Below are positions 1 to 12,390 of a stretch of DNA of 64,000 nt, one piece after another. The position numbers and the translations under genes were made by a program. Positions within the stretch are counted from its first letter, which is position 1, and each line of letters begins with the position of its first letter. This DNA is from Evernia prunastri (taxonomy: Eukaryota; Ascomycota; Lecanoromycetes; Lecanorales; Parmeliaceae), in contig NKYR01000001.1 in NCBI GenBank assembly GCA_003184365.1, positions 434,001 through 498,000 on the forward strand. Reading direction: 5' to 3'. A model generated the notes under the pieces. The model did not search any database. It worked only from the letters and a program-made list of their open reading frames with translations, and was not told the origin of the DNA.

Positions 1-1193
1 AGATTGGCCTGGTGCAGCGTATGGTAATATTCGACAAAGGTACTTATTTTCATCTCGTGACTTATGCGATCTTCCACGACGGCTCCAAATGGATTTCGAG
101 GTGTTCGCTCTGGGAGTGGAAACTCGGCGTCTCGATTTGCCATCGATTCCGGACCGATGAATATCAGGTGGAAGGCAACGCGAGGAAAGAGGAAAGACAA
201 TTGTTGCCATACCTCGCGAGGGAGAGAGGATTCGGCGCGAGCTCCGAGTATGAAGATCCGAATGGGTGGGGGACTGAGACGAAGACCTTTTATAGTACCG
301 TCGCCGCCGGTGCGGGGAGGGTGTAGGGTGTAGCGGAGGGCACTGAGGGACTTCAGGCCTTCGGTTGTAAGCCGGCCATTTCGGCGGATATCGTACGGGC
401 TAAGTTCTGAGAGTATGCTGCCAATAGTGACTGGGTAGGTCAGGAGCTTCGTCACTTGACGTAGAGACCTTTCTTCGTTGATAGCAGTGTATTCACGCGA
501 GTATAGATACGTATCCCAATTAGTCATATTGACCAGTGCCTCTTCCATCTGTGGGCCTGGGTACTCGAATTCAGGGAAGAAACGTCCGGAGCGCAGATCG
601 TGGTCATCCTCATTGACTTCTCGAAGGGTGTCACATATCTCCATGTGAGACTCGTAATCGTCGGCCCAATGTTCTTCTGAACATGACACTGGTATTCCAC
701 AATCGGGACACTCGAAACGGACGAAAGCTGGAGGTTGTGATGATTTTGTTCCTTTTCTTGCTTCTGGATCGTTTGGGGACAGCGGCATTCGGGTTCTGTG
801 ATGAGATGGATGTGGACAATAGGCGTGAGACTTCATGAAAGCTGCCCTCCGCCGTATGTCTGGTAATGGTGAGTCCGAGAAGTGGTGAAAGAGATTGTTG
901 GTTTCGAGCAGGACATTGCCGGAGACAGTGGATGATGGCCTATCTGCCAGTCCAGGAATTGTAGCTATGTCCGGCGCCTCATCTGCTGAGGTTTGTGCTT
1001 GGTATCCTTGAGAGGTGACTGCGCGCCGGTGGATTGGAGACTTGGGAATTGTTGCATTTTGTATGCCGGACCTCGTACTCGTAGATTTCCATTTGCGCTG
1101 GGGAATTGAGTTGTATCCCTGAGTATGACCTTTGGTTTTAGTGAGTCTTCTCAGACTATGCAAGCACCTCGAGCAGGTGTACCCGGATTGCAT
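1..1193 (-). CDS. MSS51: Mss51-like mitochondrial translational activator (3'-truncated by window edge)
   Basis: The minus-strand frame stays open from the ATG at 1193 to position 1 (397 codons, no intron needed), so the C-terminus lies outside the window. Residues 126-187 hold the zinc-finger of the Mss51 family: a C-P-H-P segment near 126, C162-P-D-C165, C171, and a histidine/cysteine pair near 183-187. The downstream part matches the conserved Mss51 body (IRRNGRLTTEGLKSL, then the RIFILGARAES segment). In yeast Mss51 acts in the mitochondrial matrix as translational activator and assembly factor for Cox1, and its Cys-Pro motifs have been linked to heme binding. The basic, Ser/Thr-rich N-terminus fits a mitochondrial presequence. 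It is transcribed divergently from RSE1 with about 305 bp between start codons. The family call is firm; the exact start is inferred from the first in-frame ATG. Confidence 0.88.
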   Translation of the reverse strand, partial: MQSGYTCSRCLHSLRRLTKTKGHTQGYNSIPQRKWKSTSTRSGIQNATIPKSPIHRRAVTSQGYQAQTSADEAPDIATIPGLADRPSSTVSGNVLLETNNLFHHFSDSPLPDIRRRAAFMKSHAYCPHPSHHRTRMPLSPNDPEARKGTKSSQPPAFVRFECPDCGIPVSCSEEHWADDYESHMEICDTLREVNEDDHDLRSGRFFPEFEYPGPQMEEALVNMTNWDTYLYSREYTAINEERSLRQVTKLLTYPVTIGSILSELSPYDIRRNGRLTTEGLKSLSALRYTLHPPRTGGDGTIKGLRLSPPPIRIFILGARAESSLPREVWQQLSFLFPRVAFHLIFIGPESMANRDAEFPLPERTPRNPFGAVVEDRISHEMKISTFVEYYHTLHQAN

Positions 1194-1498
1194 CGCTACC
1201 GTTGCTGCTGAGACATAATACTTTCCTGAAGCTCGGAGCGTCATCAACAACCGTGAGTATCGAGCCTATTTACCTCAGCCCTATGAAGATATGCGCTAAC
1301 GAACTTGGCTGAAGAAACCGAGAACGTCCGCAACAATTCCGCTACGCCAGAGAATTTTCGAAATACATACATGTCCCTTTTGCAACAAACCTGAGCAGAC
1401 ATCCTGCGCAAAGTTAACCTCAAGCTGCAGAATAATATCAAGCTTGGTGTGAAGTTACTACATAGGTCGTTGCCCTCGGGCTGAGACAGGTCAACAAA
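1194..1498. promoter_or_regulatory. Shared intergenic promoter region of MSS51 and RSE1
   Basis: This 305-bp stretch separates two divergent start codons (MSS51 at 1193 minus, RSE1 at 1499 plus), so it must contain both core promoters. A short open frame crosses it on the minus strand but resembles nothing and is taken as chance. I saw no clear TATA box. Confidence 0.5.
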
Positions 1499-4400
1499 AT
1501 GGCGGCGACATCGAGCATGTTCATGTACTCTCTTACGATCCAGCCCCCTTCTTCCATAACACAGACGATACTCGGACAATTTGCGGGTACCAAGGAGCAA
1601 CAAATAGTGACTGCCTCCGGCTCTCGACTCACTATCCATCGGCCAGACCCTGCTCAAGGCAAAATCACAACAATCCTATCTCATGACTTGTTTGGCATCA
1701 TACGGACACTAGCAGCGTTCAGACTAGCGGGCAGTAACAAAGGTATGTACATGCCCATTGGCGTTTGAGGCTACATTTAGTGATTCTTGAAGTACCGAGA
1801 GGCAGCTCGACCGGACTTAGCAGCCACGACGGCTGTGCTGCCTCTAGATGCGGAATACACTTTAAGAAACTAGGCTGAGATTGGTGCCTCTAGATTATAT
1901 CATCATAGGATCCGACTCTGGACGTATCACCATAATCGAATACGTTCCATCCCAAAATAGATTTAACCGCTTGCATCTCGAGACCTTTGGCAAATCAGGT
2001 ATACGCCGGGTGATACCAGGACAGTATCTTGCGGTAGACCCGAAGGGTAGGGCATGCCTCATAGCGTCGGTCGAAAAAAACAAACTCGTCTACGTTCTAA
2101 ATCGAGACGCACAGGCTGAATTGACAATCTCATCTCCACTTGAGGCCCATAAAGCACAGACGTTGGTGTTCGCACTGGTTGGCCTTGACGTTGGATACGA
2201 AAACCCTGTTTTCGCAGCCCTCGAAGTTGACTATACAGAGTGTGACCAAGACTCCACGGGTCAAGCTTTTAATGACTTGGAGAAACACTTGGTCTATTAT
2301 GAGCTCGATTTAGGTTTGAATCATGTCATCCGCAAATGGACTGATCCTGTGGATCGGACAGCAACCATGTTGTTCCAGGTTCCTGGAGGTGCAGACGGAC
2401 CCAGCGGAGTCCTTGTGTGTGGTCTGGACAACGTCACCTACCGACATTCCAACCAAGACCCATTTCGAGTGGCAATACCACGACGGAGAGGAGCCACGGA
2501 AAACCCTGAGCGCAAGAGATACATTATCGCGGGCGTCATGCATAAGATGCGAGGTGCTTTCTTCTTCCTGCTACAGAGCGAGGATGGAGATATGTTCAAA
2601 GTCACGCTTGAAATGGTGGAAGATGAATCGGGCCAACCGACTGGTGAAGTTAGAAAGCTGAAGATCAAATACTTCGATACCGTTCCTATAGCCACCAAAC
2701 TCTGCATCCTCAAAAGCGGATTCCTCTTCGTTGCAAGCGAAACCGGCAACCACCACTTCTACCAGTTCGAAAAGCTAGGGGACGATGATGAAGAGACCGA
2801 GTTTGATAGCGACTCGTTTCCTGCGGATCCGGCCGAATCGTACGAAGCAATTTACTTCCATCCTCGCGGAGCAGAGAACGTTAATCTGGTGGAGAGCATT
2901 GATTCAATGAATCCTCAGCTGGATTGCAAAGTTGCAAATCTTACTGAAGAAGATGCGCCTCAAATATACTCCATATGCGGGAGTGGAGCACGAAGTTCGT
3001 TTCGGACACTCAAACACGGCTTGGAGGTCAATGACATTGTAGATTCAGAGTTGCCCTATGTTCCGTCGGCTGTCTGGACCACCAAGATCACACGCGGTGA
3101 CGAATACGATGCTTACATTGTGCTCTCTTTCAACAATGGGACTTTGGTATTGAGCATCGGTGAGACAGTAGAAGAAGTCACCGATACCGGATTTCTTTCA
3201 TCTGCTCCAACGCTCGCAGTTCAACAGCTCGGCGAAGATGCCTTGATTCAAGTACATCCGAAAGGGATCAGGCACATCAGAGCGGATCGGCGAGTCAACG
3301 AATGGCCAGCACCACAACATCGATCTATCGTTGCCGCGACAACGAATGAACGACAGGTCGCCGTGGCTTTGAGTTCCGGGGAGATTGTATACTTCGAGAT
3401 GGATCAAGACGGCTCTCTAGCAGAATACGATGAAAAGCGAGAAATGAGCGGTACTGTGACATGCTTGAGTCTCGGGGAAGTTCCAGAAGGCCGCGTCCGG
3501 AGCCAATTCCTCGCTGTCGGCTGCGATGACTCCACGGTACGAATACTGAGTCTGGATCCGGACTCTACACTGGAGAACAAATCTGTTCAAGCCTTAACTT
3601 CGGCACCAAGCGCGCTTGCGGTTATGGCAATGGCAGATTCAACGTCTGGTGGATCCACGCTTTACTTGCATATAGGTCTCTATTCCGGTGTCTATCTTCG
3701 TACAGTCCTCGATGAAGTCACTGGTGAGCTTTCAGACACGCGAACACGATTTCTCGGTCCTAAACCTGCCAAGCTGTTTCGTGTATCTGTCAAAGGGCAG
3801 GCATCTGTTCTTGCGCTGAGCTCTCGACCATGGCTTGGATATTCTGATCCCCAGACGAAAGGTTTCATGCTCACACCTTTGGATTATGTCGGTCTCGAGT
3901 ACGCTTCGAACTTCAGCAGTGAGCAATGTCCAGAAGGGATGGTCGGAATCGAGGGGAAGAGCTTGAGGTGAGCCCCACATCATTGTTGTGTCCCTCTTTA
4001 AATCTGCCATACGTGATGATGCACAAGCGGTTTCCTCCGATGTCCATTGCGATTATGAGGAAAAAACCTAAATACTTCCAATTGTTCCTTCTGAATTGTG
4101 GCTTGCTCCCATCTTTACGAACACCTCACAGTCTCAGTCTGTCGGGGCTAACGCAACTCTAACTAGGATTTTCTCCATAGACAAGCTGGGCAACAACCTC
4201 CTCCAGCAGTCGATTCCCCTTACATACACTCCACGAAAGTTTGTCCGCCATCCGGAACAACCTTTGTTCTATACGATTGAGGCCGATAATAACACCCTTT
4301 CCCAATCCACGAAGCAACGCCTTTTGAATGATTCCACTCTTACTAATGGTGACGCTGCTGAGCTCCCACCGGAGGAGTTCGGCTATCCTCGAGCTCAGGG

Positions 4401-5532
4401 CCATTGGGCGTCGTGCATCCATATCGTTGATCCTGTAACCGCCAAAGCAGTTCTTCAGCAGATCGATCTAGAAGACAACGAAGTTGCTGTCAGTATAGCA
4501 GCTGTTTCATTCTCGAGTCAGGATGATGAAACATTCCTCGTAGTTGGTACCGGCAAAGACATAGTGGTAGCTCCGCGATCGTTTACTGCCGGCTTCATCT
4601 ATGTCTACCGCTTCCTCGAAGACGGCAAAGAGCTAGAGTTCATCCACAAAACCAAAATAGAGGAACCGCCACAAGCCTTGCTTGGCTTTCAAGGTCGTCT
4701 TCTAGCCGGGGTTGGCAATGAGCTTCGCATATACGACCTAGGTCTCAAGCAGTTGCTACGAAAATGCCAAGCCCAGGTGGTACCTAATCTTGTCGTCGGT
4801 CTACAAACCCAAGGCAGTCGCATCATCGTCAGCGACGTGCAAGAGAGTGTTGTTTACGTCGTCTATAAATTCCAGGAGAATCGGTTGATACCTTTTGTCG
4901 ATGATGTGATTGCAAGATGGACGACATGCAGTACCATGGTAGACTACGAGACGGTGGCTGGTGGCGACAAGTTTGGTAATCTTTGGCTGCTACGCTGCCC
5001 CCAGAAGGCCTCTGAGGAAGCCGACGAGGACGGCTCGGGCGCTCATCTCATCCACGAAAGGCAGTACCTTCAAGGTGCTCCGAATCGTATTGCATTGATG
5101 TGTCACTTTTTTGCACAAGATGTGCCTACAAGCATACAAAAGACGCAGCTGGTTGCTGGAGGACGGGATGTCCTTGTCTGGACGGGTTTGCAGGGGACCT
5201 TGGGTATCTTTGTACCATTCATTAGTCGAGAAGATGTCGACTTTTTCCAGACTTTGGAGCAACATCTGAGGAGTGAAGACGCACCGCTGGCCGGTCGCGA
5301 TCATCTAATCTATCGGGGCTATTACGCGCCGGTCAAGGGAATGATCGATGGAGATTTATGCGAGCGGTACGCGTTGCTGCCTAACGATAAGAAGCAAATG
5401 ATTGCAGGAGAGCTGGATAGGTCGGTACGAGAAATAGAGCGCAAGATATCTGTGAGTCTTTGCTTGTCCGTGCCCAGGAAGCCGTAAACGCTGATGGATT
5501 TACAGGATATGCGAACAAGAGTAGCTTACTAA
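1499..5532 (+). CDS. RSE1: Splicing factor 3B subunit 3 (SF3b130/Rse1)
   Basis: U2 snRNP SF3b complex subunit that helps recognise the branch site during pre-mRNA splicing in the nucleus. Four exons: 1499-1742, 1894-3967, 4167-5451 and 5506-5532, giving 1209 residues, close to the about 1200 of the family. The protein follows the WD40-like beta-propeller MMS1/CPSF-A architecture. Recognisable blocks include DYIIIGSDSGR at the exon 1/2 join, FGKSGIRRVIPGQ, NRDAQAELTISSPLEAHKA, GIRHIRADRRVNEW, the C-terminal CPSF-A segment with SDVQESVVYVVYK and GRDHLIYRGYY, and the terminal DMRTRVAY from the 27-bp last exon. All junctions keep frame and use GT-AG. A second Met at 1517 is where some homologues begin; 1499 is chosen for its AAAATGG context. 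The introns of 151 and 199 bp are longer than most here. Confidence 0.96.
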
Positions 5533-7908
5533 TAGATCATGGGAGACAGAAAAAAGGGCTGGGTAACTCAGGTACTGGGAGCAGGCAAGACCGTGCTACC
5601 ATGGGTGTGCGATGCAATATGTCTCCCAATACCCATCAATTAGTCTTGGCTTCTCATCATCTCCCTCCTTGCACTAAACATCTTCAACACCTGAAGTCTC
5701 TCACCTCGCTCGGTCTTCCGCTTCCCCATAGCTTGATCTTGAGCTGGATGCGAATCTACTTGTGTGAATCGCATGAGACAAGACTATCCATCGACGATAT
5801 TTGAGTACGAGGTCATCCATTGAACTCGGCTCTTCGAGACATTCATTCAGGATGTATCCGCGTAATTTATCCGATCGAGACACATAATATATCGAACACG
5901 CGCCAGTAAATCCCGTTAGAGTCCACTCTTTAACGTTGTAGCTGAAGGTCTGTTCCGAAAGTGTATTCATTCCACTCAACAGTCTGCTTAGATCCTGGCT
6001 AATCGATGATGAATTCTTACCTGTACAGAAGCAAAGCCATTTGCAATCGGGCTGCTAGTCCGTAAAGTCAACACTTATTCTACTGACATACGTCCTGCAG
6101 TTTTGATATGAGCTACCACCATACGGCTAAGTTGGATAGATATTTGCGAGGAATGATTTGTGGTTTTGAGCCACAAATCATGGCCCCATGCTTATTCTTG
6201 AACCCCTCATAAAGCAGTGCACATGCAATTTCCTACTGCTGCTAACATGTGTATTCCCCCTTTTGATACCTTGATCGCTCAACCGCCCTAAACCTCGGGG
6301 TGCTCGACCTGACACACAGGCACTGAAGATTGTATGGAGGGAGGGTGAATCCTAGTAAAAAGTCTATGAACGAGTCTACTAATGAGTGAAGCACTCTGCA
6401 GATAGCAAGATGGCAGTGCCTCAACCATTCAAAACTGTGCCCGGCCCAACTGATTTGAAACTTTTGCTCATATAGATGTCAAGTAGGGAAGAGGAGAGTC
6501 AATGTATCATTGGGATGGGGGCGGACAATTCTTTCATTAGATGAAGCGTAAGATTTATGCCGAGGATTTGGGTTAATAGAACACCACCACTGTTCCTCTA
6601 AGTATACCCAATATGGGTTATCCTGTTTTATTTGTTTAGATGAAGGGTAGATCTGCGCTGTGAATGTGAGTGACAGAATTATTCAAGTATGGTTGATTCA
6701 TTCGTTTGGAGCATAAGATTGCTAGTGTGAAAATGAGTGACAGAGCCATGCTTGAGTCTGAATGAAGTGTCAAACATTTGCTCTGTGAATACGAGTGACA
6801 GAGGCGTTGTTGTTGTTCCTTTGTTTAGACGAAGTGAAGAGTTCTTGCCGTGAATTTATGAGACGGGAAGTCTCGACTATTTATATTTCCTTCTCCACAG
6901 TCATCGTTATTCTTTTCATCATTAACAACAACCACAACTACAACGGAACCTGAGCTATCTAAGCTGCTGGCTCACTTATAAAGACCTTTTGTTTGCTTCG
7001 AACAAAATGCCGGTTGCTTAAGCTCGTCTGCCTCAAGGATCTCAGCTCGACAATTCAACATTGCAGATAGCAAACGGTAGGTAACCCTGACTAGACTGCC
7101 TCAAGAAAGCCAGCAACCTATCTTTGAGTATGGGAGCCATTTAAGCATTATCATTGGTAACCCTGTTGTACTGTCAAGCTTGACAGTATCTGTGGGAGCC
7201 CACCACGGCAACACGGCATTTTCGTAAGCATGTTGTACCCTTAAGACTCGTTTATTGACATCTGCAGTAGTCAACCTATGTAGCCACAGTGAGGGCTTGA
7301 ACGTCAGAGACAACCCATCGCTGCGGCTAGGGAAGGGGGGAAAGAGACAGGTCCACTCTCTTCAAGCTGTCTTGGTCCTTTAATTCCTTCGTTATTTGAT
7401 CTGCGTATTGAGTATCAAGCCATCTTTAGGCACCATAGCGGATATTCTGCAAAAGGTAAATATTCAAAGGCAGCAAGACGATCGTTTCAATTCGGAGACG
7501 CACGAAAAAGAACAGAGAAGACCAAGTCTCTACGATCGCCAAGGGGCCTGCTTGTTCGCTACATTGCGCCGCAGTCCCTGCGGTTCTCCGGATCTGGCCA
7601 GCTGAGCCAGACCTTGGAGGGAACTGGTGGCAAACGGATAGCTCGATTCGGAGAGGTCGAAGTGATCTGTGCCGGCAAATCTTGGTAAGGTTCTTCTCTG
7701 GCAAACCCGAACAAAGGCAGCGAACGTGGTTTCCTCAACGAGTCTGCGATAGCCTCCGTCCTCTGTTCCACGGATTTCCATCGTCCCGAATAAGCTCTCA
7801 TAGAGAATTCAGAAGGTATGGCTATTGGCGATAAGACGTTGTAATCTACTTACTCAAGGCTATCATCTTGGTTAATTCAGACTGCAGATCTCTTGTGCAA
7901 CGTCGAAA
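5533..7908. other. 2.4-kb intergenic region without a supported gene
   Basis: It contains the RSE1 3' flank, a degenerate tandem repeat (about 6633-6870) and the upstream region of the J-domain gene at 7909. Short open frames on both strands (for example 5701-5979 minus, 7426-7704 minus) show no family resemblance. Around 6880-6960 there is a pyrimidine-rich run followed by CAACAACCACAAC-type sequence, which looks like a fungal 5' leader, but the ATG after it (near 7007) opens only a four-codon frame. Confidence 0.6.
6633..6870 (+). repeat. Degenerate tandem repeat, period about 58-67 bp
   Basis: Four diverged units can be lined up. Each has a TTTAGATGAAG/GAATGAAG-type start, then a TGTGAAT segment, then GAGTGACAG. 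The GAGTGACAG core falls at 6668-6676, 6735-6743 and 6793-6801; the fourth unit reads TGAATTTATGAGACGGG near 6850-6867. A TTTAGATGAAG-like word is also present near 6537. Units differ at many positions, so this is an old array. No coding frame runs through it. Confidence 0.6.
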
Positions 7909-10246
7909 ATGGCGTCATTCTCTTATCAGACGCATTACGAAGTACTCGGTGTCACCCAACAGGCACAATTGAAGGAAGTCAGAGATGCCTACCGCAAATT
8001 GGCTCTGAAATGCCACCCGGACAAAGATCCTTACAATCCTCGAGCCGTTATAGCCTTCCAAAAAGTTGGTATAAGCCCATCTTACACGAGCTGCGAAGGT
8101 GGCTGACAAGCGAATCTGCTATGACACAGCTCGGTGCAGCGTATGAGACTCTCTCTAACGAAGATCGTCGATCGATATATGACGCAACTCTCTCATCGAG
8201 TCAAAAGGCAAAGCAACCGCCACACCCAGCCGACTGGCAACCTCAGAGATCATCCAATTCCAAGTCTAGTAGCCAGACATGGCAAGAATGGATGCGGAGG
8301 CGCGCTTGGGGCCAGGCGAGGGCACAGGAGAAGGCAGACCAAGCACGTCGTGACGACGACAAGTTCTGGAGTGGTCCGACATATGCGCATGGTCCTGCTG
8401 ACCCCACTGAAAGGGCCAAGCAACGGAAACGAGAACAGAAGGATGATTACGACCTTTACGAGAATCAGCAGCGACAACATGCAGCTCGCAAGGAGGCCGA
8501 AACGAAGAAACGTGATATGAACACGCCGCCACCACGAGGTCCATTTGATCAGAGCACAGAGGAGTCTAAGGCCCGGGCAGAAAGACAAAAGAAAAAGCAA
8601 GAAGCTCGGGAGAAAGCTAAAAGAGCGAGGCATGAAGACAATGAAAATTTGGGGAGATCGCCGTCCCCACAGCGAGATGACCCAGACTGGTCAGAGAAGG
8701 CAGAGAAGAAGTATCAAGAGAGAATTGACAAAGAAAAGAAAGAACAAGCAGATCGCAGGAAAGCGCGAAGAGAGCAGTTCGAAAAGGAATCGTCGGCTAA
8801 GCTACCGTCTTTACTCTCCAAAATCATCAGCATTGGAGTCGATATCTCAAAAGCAAAAGCCACCGTGGATGAGCCAAAATGTGCAGATAAGGTACGGTAT
8901 TTCGGAGTCATTTCTTCTTATTCAAGTCGTGGGACATACCTTGGGAGCGGGGAAAGATGTTCTTTATCAGGTGTCGTCTAGAGGCTGGTTTAAGACTTCT
9001 TGAGTTTCACGAGACTGGCTTGTTTCCCTTTCAATTGTGCTCCTAGACTTTTCTTAGGTAGCTGAACTGTCTCTAGGAATGGCGCGCTGACTCCGACATC
9101 ACAATTAGGACAAAACAGAAAACGAGGATTGCGAGTACATTTTTGCCCACTCGATCAAGCGAAAATCTCTGGAGAGGCATCTACAGGAATGCCTAGACGA
9201 GTATAGGCGGATAGTCAAATCTCTCAAAGATTGGGGCCGGGAGCAAGAGGCCAATGAAGCCACTGTCAGGCTGCGAGAGGTGGGTACAATTCAAAGCTAT
9301 TCCTTCTTGGTTGTACTACTGCCTCTACCCAAGCTGCAAAACGTGATTTGGAGATAGGATGTGCCTCTTACACTAGTTACAACCCCAAATATGAGCTTAC
9401 GATCGACTTTTTGACAAGACCTGTTAAACAAGGCATGCTGAGTATATCTCTTTTCTAGGTAAGAAAAGGGGTTGCAAGAGATGAGGGAGTAGGTGGCAAA
9501 GGAAGCCCACAAGGGGAACCAACCGCCAAGAAAAAGAATAAATCAAAAGCAAAGAAGGCCCAAAAGAAGCCATCGGCCAATAATGAAGACTCCTACCACG
9601 ATCAAGAACTGACCACACCACAACCGCCGCAACCTTCCGAGCTACAGAACAACAACGCACAGACCCAGCAGCAGCAACCTTCTTGTGGACAAGTGGCTTA
9701 CCCAACAGTGAGTTATGACAGCTCCGACCCCGACCGAGGCTTCACCGAGGACACGCCTGAGTCTTCGACTGCTGCCAACGACAATGAATACGATGAAGAG
9801 GAGTACAACCCTCGTTTCTGCAACAACCTCCATAGCTTGCATATGGAAGTTCACCGTAAGTGTATATTTTGGAGCCAATTCCACCCTACCGGATCCCTTA
9901 TTCTGAGCTGCAAGACATATCTCGTGTATAATCTGGGTCGCTAGCATTAATGAAGCCATGCTGACTCCGAAATATCCAGGAGAATTCTGGGATATCATCG
10001 ATTGTTGGCATGAGTGCAACTTCTGCCACAAGACCTGTACGGTCATGCGATGCCCACAGTGTGATGTACGTACATTCATGAGGTCGTTCCTAAAATGAGC
10101 CATGAGGCATATTTCGGGAGGAAGACAACCTTTTCTATTTCCGAGGCCGGTCTTGCAATTCCATTTCCTACCTTAGACAAGCAATGCTGACTCCTAGATC
10201 TGCGTAGGTACAGGCCTGTGCGTACTGCAAGAATTCACAAGGCTAG
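7909..10246 (+). CDS. J-domain protein with charged coiled-coil middle and C-terminal cysteine module (copy 1)
   Basis: Six exons are proposed: 7909-8064, 8130-8891, 9109-9279, 9459-9855, 9980-10065 and 10208-10246 (536 residues). Residues about 5-70 form a J domain with helix II YRKLALKCHPDKD, including the HPD motif that stimulates Hsp70 ATPase. The middle is Lys/Glu/Arg-rich and probably helical, followed by an Asp/Glu/Gln-rich stretch. The end carries paired cysteines: WHECNFCHKTC, MRCPQCD and QACAYCKN, a likely zinc-binding module. The first intron starts with GTTGGT rather than the nearby GTATAA because only that join keeps the J-domain spacing FQKLGAAYETL. It is a same-strand relative of the gene at 19800-21408, which has the same intron position in the J domain. 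The Hsp70 co-chaperone role is inferred from the J domain; the client is unknown. The internal introns of 217 and 179 bp are the least certain joins. Confidence 0.8.
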
Positions 10247-10657
10247 GGAACGCGGATTCCCCAAAGCCATGTGACATTGATGACATTAGAGAGCAATGAT
10301 GCATGCTAGGTACTCGAAGACGTTCTAGGTTTCAAGATAGACAGCGTTTCTCTTTGGTGTACATTACCTTGCCTGCAGGTGGTGTGCATGATATTAATAA
10401 TGAAAGCGCCTGTTAAATTCCCTTCCAGTCGAGCCTCCTATTTGCCCCTAGTTTTCCCCATGTTATCCACCTTCCCAAAAGACATAAGAGCACTAATGCA
10501 GGCACACGGGTAGCGTCAACTGATAGTGCAGATAAGAGCATCGCAAATTTTATTCCTCAATGAGGTACTATGCTAGGCAACACAAAGATGTATGACATGC
10601 ACCCAGCAAATCCGAGACGTTGTCCATGCTACCTCGATTGGATTTGCAGACCAGACT
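10247..10657. other. Short intergenic region
   Basis: J-protein 3' flank and dihydropyrimidinase 5' flank. An in-frame upstream ATG at 10592 would add 22 residues to the next gene; the internal ATG at 10658 is preferred because the family's N-terminal strand begins just after it. Nothing else is visible. Confidence 0.5.
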
Positions 10658-12390
10658 ATGGAATCCTACGACCTCCTCGTCATCAACGGCCTCGTCGTCA
10701 CTGCTTCTGATATTGGCCACTATGACATCGCCATCAAGGACGAGAAGATAGCCCTCCTAGCACCCAAAGGCTCGTTGGCCGAAATCCCAGCGAAGAAGGT
10801 CATTGATGCTGAAGGTGGATGCGTGATGGTATGCTGAGTCTTTTCCAGATGCTGGTGAAGACGTGATGCTTACCTGGTGATCTCTTGAGCCGGGAGGCGT
10901 GGACGCCCACGTGCATCTTGACGAACCACCGCTTTTCGGTAAAGGAAAGAGTGCGGACAATTATGAGACAGGTAGGCTACTCCTGTCTTTTAGGACCACC
11001 GGAGCGCTGATGGAAACAATCGTAGGAACCAGATCAGCCATCTGCGGCGGCACAACCACACTCGTACGTCTCGACTCTCGATGTCCGTACCAAGCAAGAG
11101 TCTTGGGACATACTTCAGAATATGATACTCCCGAACCTTGCCTTGCGACCCATCTCCACATCTGAAATGAACAACTGACGTCGAAACCTGAAGTTGACAT
11201 TCGCACCTCAAAGCAAAAGCGATTCTTCCCTCCTCTCCGTCCTGCAGCAAACCCACGTCAAAGCGTACCGGAACTGCTACACCGACTACTCCTTCCACCT
11301 CCTAGTCTCCAATCCGACCCCAGACGTCCTCTCCGAGTTTCCCGCCCTCCGCGAACAGGGCATCTCGAGTTTGAAGATCTACATGACATACGAGGCTCTC
11401 CAACTCCGCGACGACCAGATCCTAGACGTCCTTCTGGAAGCGCGCCGGAACGGCATCACGACAATGATCCACGCCGAAAATGGGGATATACTCAGCTGGA
11501 TGACTGGACAGCTCGAGGCCAGAGGGTTGTATGCGCCGAAATACCACGCTACATCCCGTCCTCAGATTGTGGAAACGGAGGCTACGAATCGTGCTATCGC
11601 TCTGTCTTCTATAATCGACACACCGATCCTGATCGTACATGTCTCCTCTCCATCAGCAGCTGCTCATATCAGGCATGCGCAAACCAAGGGATTGCCGATT
11701 TATGCGGAGACGTGCCCGCAATACCTCTTCCTTACACGTTCCGATCTTGATAAGCCAGGATTCGAGGGCGCCAAATGCGTCTGTTCACCGCCGCCCCGGG
11801 ATGGATCAGAGGACCATGAGGGCATCTGGCGCGGACTTTCGAATGGCACTTTCACCATCCTATCGTCGGATCACTGCCCTTTCGTTTACGAGGACGCGGA
11901 AGCGGGTAAGAAGAGCGTGCTGAGTGAGGATTACCCAGAAGGTCGGTTCAAATACATACCGAACGGATGCCCCGGTGTAGAGACGAGGCTACCGCTCGCA
12001 CTTTGGGAAGGGGGGAAAAGATTGGGGCTGAGCAAATTTGTGGCAGTCACGAGTACCAATGCCGCGAAGTTGTACGGGCTCTATCCGAAAAAAGGAACAT
12101 TGTTGCCGGGATTGAGTGATGCAGACCTTTGTATCTGGTACCCGGAGGGAAAGTTGGAGCCATTCGGGGTGCAGAACGGACAGCTGCATCACCACGTCGA
12201 CTATACGCCCTATGAGGGGAAGCAAGTGGGGAATTGGCCGAGATGGACAATCTTACGGGGAAAAGTGATGTGGGCGCGTGATGAGGGAGGATTGGTGGGT
12301 GAGAAAGGCATCGGAGAGTTTATCGAGAGAGGAGCGAGTACGATGGCAGGGAGTCGATCGGAAGGTGATTGGGAGGCAGAAGGCTTCTAG
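10658..12390 (+). CDS. Dihydropyrimidinase/hydantoinase-type amidohydrolase
   Basis: Cyclic amidohydrolase that opens dihydrouracil/dihydrothymine or hydantoin rings (EC 3.5.2.2 type), the second step of reductive pyrimidine catabolism. Exons 10658-10828, 10890-10971, 11026-11063 and 11194-12390 give 495 residues, the usual size. The expected metal and catalytic motifs appear in order: DAHVHL, the lysine in SSLKIYMTY (the carboxylated bridging lysine), MIHAENGD, IVHVSSPSAA, AETCPQYL and the aspartate in LSSDHCPF. TSTNAAKLYGLYPKKGTL near the C-terminus is also typical. Small first exons with conserved glycines (PGGVDAHVH, CGGTTT) support the splicing. The exon 2 acceptor is TTGAG and the exon 4 acceptor is GAAG, both acceptable. 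A D-hydantoinase-like specificity rather than dihydropyrimidinase proper cannot be excluded. Confidence 0.9.

Noticed and set aside
1244..1657. 137-codon minus-strand frame between MSS51 and RSE1
   Set aside because: It overlaps the RSE1 first exon antisense and has no family similarity.
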